This document shows positions 5,690-7,952 of a DNA stretch of 7,952 bases, piece after piece. A model generated the notes under the pieces. It was not told the DNA's origin. It searched no databases and was given only the letters and a program-made list of their open reading frames with translations. A program made the translations under genes and the position numbers. Source of the stretch: Thermomicrobiales bacterium (GTDB lineage Bacteria > Chloroflexota > Chloroflexia > Thermomicrobiales > UBA6265); assembly GCA_025937615.1 (NCBI GenBank), contig JAICRA010000053.1, forward strand, positions 1-7,952. Direction: 5' to 3'. Each line of letters opens with the position of its first letter. The first letter of the stretch is position 1.

Positions 5690-6940
5690 CTACGCCGCGA
5701 AGATCGCCCGCGACCGTTGGAGCCCGGCTACTAGGCGGTCCACGTCTTCATCGTCGTTATAGACATAGAACGAAGCCCGAGCTGTGCCGACGAGCCCCAG
5801 CCGATCCATCAGCGGTTGGCAGCAATGGTGACCGGCACGCACTGCCACGTTCTCCTCATTCAAGATGGCCGCTACATCGTGCGGGTGGATATCGCCGAGC
5901 GTAAACGACAGGACACCCGCGCGGTCCTCTGCATTATCAGGACCATACACGCGAAGATCGGGCACGCTTCGCAGCCGCTCCAGGGCGTTCGCCGTCAGTG
6001 CCCGCTCGTGCTCTCGCACGGCCGACATCCCGATCGCCTGTAGATACTCGACTGCTGCGCCAAGTCCGATGGCGTCACCGACCGAAGGCGTTCCCGCTTC
6101 AAATCTCGCCGGAACATCGGCCCAGGTCGAGCGCTCGATCGAGACCTTGCGGATCATTCCCCCACCGCCCATGAACGGCGGGAGCGGCTCGAGCAGGCCT
6201 AGCTTGCCGTAGAGCGCACCCGACCCCATGGGTCCCAGCATTTTGTGCCCGGAAAAGGCAAGAAAATCGGCATCCAGCGCCTGAACGTCGACCGGCATGT
6301 GCGGCACACTCTGCGCTCCATCGACGACGGTTACGGCGCCGGCGTCGTGCGCCAGCCGAATGATCTCGGCGGCGGGATTGATCGTGCCCAAACTGTTCGA
6401 GACGTGAGGAAACGCCACTAGGCGGGGTCTCTTAGCCAGAAGCTCCCGCAGATGGTCGAGATCGAGTTTACCATTATCGCTGAGGCGAACGGCCTCGATG
6501 CGGGCATCCTTGTCTTCCGCCAGGAGCTGCCACGGCACCAGATTGGAGTGATGATCCATCGTTGTGACGACCATGAGGTCGCCGGCCACGACGTTGCGCC
6601 GGCCCCATGTCTGGGCGACGAGGTTGATCGCCTCGGTCGTATTGCGAACGAAGACGAGCTCGCGCGCATCCTCGGCGTTGACGAAGTCCGCCACCATATG
6701 CCGGGCCGCCTCGTACTGCGCGGTCGCCCGCTCGGACAGGTCGTACACGCCACGATGGATGTTGGCGTTCGTCTCGCGGTAGTACCGGTCGACGGCGGCG
6801 ATGACCTGCTCCGGTTTCTGCGAGCTCGCCGCACTATCAAGAAACGCCAGTCGCTTCCCGCGCTCGCTTCCGGACGCAAGGATCGGGAAATCCTCCCGTA
6901 GTCTTGCCCAATCGATGGCACTGCCAACAGTTGTGACCAT
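5690..6940 (-). CDS. sufS: Cysteine desulfurase SufS (class II, PLP-dependent)
   Basis: SufS removes sulfur from L-cysteine as an enzyme persulfide, leaving alanine, and hands it to SufU. From the chosen start it has 416 residues, the normal length. Visible landmarks are LDSAASSQKP (34-43, cofactor-pocket loop), NANIHRGVY (58-66), His130 in DHHSNL, Asp207 in VVDGAQS, the PLP Schiff-base Lys233 in FSGHKMLGP, and the catalytic Cys373 in RAGHHCCQP, where many homologues have a single Cys followed by Ala. The open frame continues to 7006, but that would overlap sufD by 23 bases. The ATG at 6940 has GAAGGAAG (6955-6948) seven bases upstream and leaves a 43-base gap after sufD, so I prefer it. The family assignment as SufS, not CsdA, rests on the suf context. 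Confidence 0.96.
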   Translation of the reverse strand: MVTTVGSAIDWARLREDFPILASGSERGKRLAFLDSAASSQKPEQVIAAVDRYYRETNANIHRGVYDLSERATAQYEAARHMVADFVNAEDARELVFVRNTTEAINLVAQTWGRRNVVAGDLMVVTTMDHHSNLVPWQLLAEDKDARIEAVRLSDNGKLDLDHLRELLAKRPRLVAFPHVSNSLGTINPAAEIIRLAHDAGAVTVVDGAQSVPHMPVDVQALDADFLAFSGHKMLGPMGSGALYGKLGLLEPLPPFMGGGGMIRKVSIERSTWADVPARFEAGTPSVGDAIGLGAAVEYLQAIGMSAVREHERALTANALERLRSVPDLRVYGPDNAEDRAGVLSFTLGDIHPHDVAAILNEENVAVRAGHHCCQPLMDRLGLVGTARASFYVYNDDEDVDRLVAGLQRSRAIFAA

Positions 6941-6983
6941 GAGCCGACTTCCTTCAAACGAGCCCCGCGGGAAGGACAAAAAA

Positions 6984-7952
6984 TCAAATACCAACCTTCC
7001 GGGCAATCGCCGTTTCGAGGAAGCTCTGAATCTCTTCGACCGGCACCCTGTCGATGATCGGCCGGAAGAATCCCTCGACGATCAAGTTCTGCGCTTCTGA
7101 TCGGGGTAGTCCCCGCGCCTGCAGATAGAACAGGTGCTCCTCCTCGACCTGGGAGACCGTCGCGCCGTGCGTACAGCGGACATCGTTGGCGGCGATCTCC
7201 AGATTCGGAATCGAGTCGGCGCGCGCCGTCCGGCTGAGGATGAGATTGCGGTTCTGCTGGTACGCGTCGGTCTTCTGCGCACCCTCCTCGACCTTGATCA
7301 ATCCCGAATAGACAGAGCGGGCGTTGCCCTTCAACGCGCCCTTAAACTCGAGGTCACTCGTGCCATACGGCGACTCATGGAGCTGCCAGGTGTGGTGATC
7401 GAAGAACTGGTCGCCATCACCGAAGTACACGCCGAGCATTTCTGCCAGCGTGTTCTTCCCGCGCAAATGGGCGGCAATCGACGACTTGGAGAACTTCGCT
7501 CCCAGGGTCACGTGCAGCGAGTTCAGCGTCGCGTCCTCGCCGAGAATCGCGCGCTCCGTCATGAAGTTCCAGACATCGCGGCCCCAATCCTGGACCTGGA
7601 CGTAGCGCAGCTTGGCGTCCCGACCGACGATCAGCTCGACGACTGCCGAGGCAAACGACTGCGCTTCCTGCGACGGCGACCGGAACGCATCGGCGACGAA
7701 CGCTTGCGCGCCTTCCTCGATAACGGCCAGGGTATGCGAGAAGACGGCTGCTCCCGGCTCCGAGATGAGGCTGAATGCCCGAAATGGCGCGTCAACAGTG
7801 ACACCCTGCGGGACGTAGAGAAATGAGCCTCCCTGCCAGAAGGCGGCATGCAGCGCTTGGAACTTGCCCAGCGACGGCTGCACCGCCTGGGTCATGAAGT
7901 AACGCTCCACCAGCTCCGGGTGCTCTTGGTACGCCGTAGCGAGATCGGTGAA
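6984..7952 (-). CDS. sufD: SufD, Fe-S cluster scaffold subunit, 5' end outside the window
   Basis: SufD pairs with SufB and the ATPase SufC to build Fe-S clusters in the cytoplasm. The frame is open to the right edge; 322 residues are seen of about 400-440, and the missing part is N-terminal. The GTG at 7910 is internal: the 14 codons before it (ending EHPEL) read on as protein. The beta-helix core is present, with LYVPQGV, DHHTWQLHESPYGTSDLEFKG and a C-terminal RCTHGATVSQVEEEHLFYL block. In that block CTHGAT matches the SufD signature around the functional histidine (His262 here), while SufB usually has a CEHEA-type sequence, so SufD is favoured. The protein ends with the family's GFF..I...P helix region. 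The cluster's promoter and sufB/sufC should lie to the right. Confidence 0.92.
   Translation of the reverse strand, partial: FTDLATAYQEHPELVERYFMTQAVQPSLGKFQALHAAFWQGGSFLYVPQGVTVDAPFRAFSLISEPGAAVFSHTLAVIEEGAQAFVADAFRSPSQEAQSFASAVVELIVGRDAKLRYVQVQDWGRDVWNFMTERAILGEDATLNSLHVTLGAKFSKSSIAAHLRGKNTLAEMLGVYFGDGDQFFDHHTWQLHESPYGTSDLEFKGALKGNARSVYSGLIKVEEGAQKTDAYQQNRNLILSRTARADSIPNLEIAANDVRCTHGATVSQVEEEHLFYLQARGLPRSEAQNLIVEGFFRPIIDRVPVEEIQSFLETAIARKVGI

Noticed and set aside
7134..7826. Plus-strand open frame (230 codons) opposite sufD
   Set aside because: It is a shadow of sufD, whose conserved blocks run through the whole stretch on the other strand.
1..7952. CRISPR array, tRNA, transposase or phage remnant
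   Set aside because: No regularly spaced repeats, cloverleaf with a conserved T-loop, transposase-like frame or terminal repeats were seen on reading both strands.

Overview
The window is ordinary bacterial chromosome of moderately high G+C (about 60% by eye). It holds two energy and cofactor modules, separated by a signal recognition particle (SRP) RNA gene and a few small genes. The best guess for the organism is a member of the Chloroflexota, perhaps near the Thermomicrobia. This is an inference from three things: a large SRP RNA with an Alu domain instead of the short 4.5S type, a SufU-type (not IscU-type) SUF cluster carrying a Rieske ferredoxin, and an archaeal-looking dUTPase. No single marker proves it. 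GTG and TTG start codons are frequent.

Layout. Positions 1-2594 read rightward: the 3' part of sdhA (flavoprotein of succinate dehydrogenase/fumarate reductase, cut by the left edge), sdhB (iron-sulfur subunit), then an unrecognised protein with three membrane segments. Positions 2610-3902 read leftward: a hypothetical protein, an adrenodoxin-like 2Fe-2S ferredoxin, and the SRP RNA with its own sigma70-type promoter and hairpin terminator. A short divergent spacer (3903-4085) precedes a small rightward gene for a zinc-ribbon-like protein. Positions 4337-7952 are one compact leftward cluster: sufD (cut by the right edge), sufS, sufU, a Rieske ferredoxin and a dUTPase.

How the genes work together. 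SdhA and SdhB form the catalytic half of complex II. SufS takes sulfur from cysteine and SufU receives it, and sulfur then goes to the SufBCD scaffold, of which SufD is visible. Much of the rest of the window codes for Fe-S proteins that would be clients of that machinery: SdhB with three clusters, the 2Fe-2S ferredoxin and the Rieske protein.

I did not find a convincing undescribed defence, mobile or secretion system, CRISPR array, tRNA or insertion sequence. The points most worth a second look are the dUTPase joined by an ATGA overlap to the end of the suf cluster, the tail-to-tail overlap with the zinc-ribbon gene that contains a strong GC hairpin, and the unrecognised small proteins.
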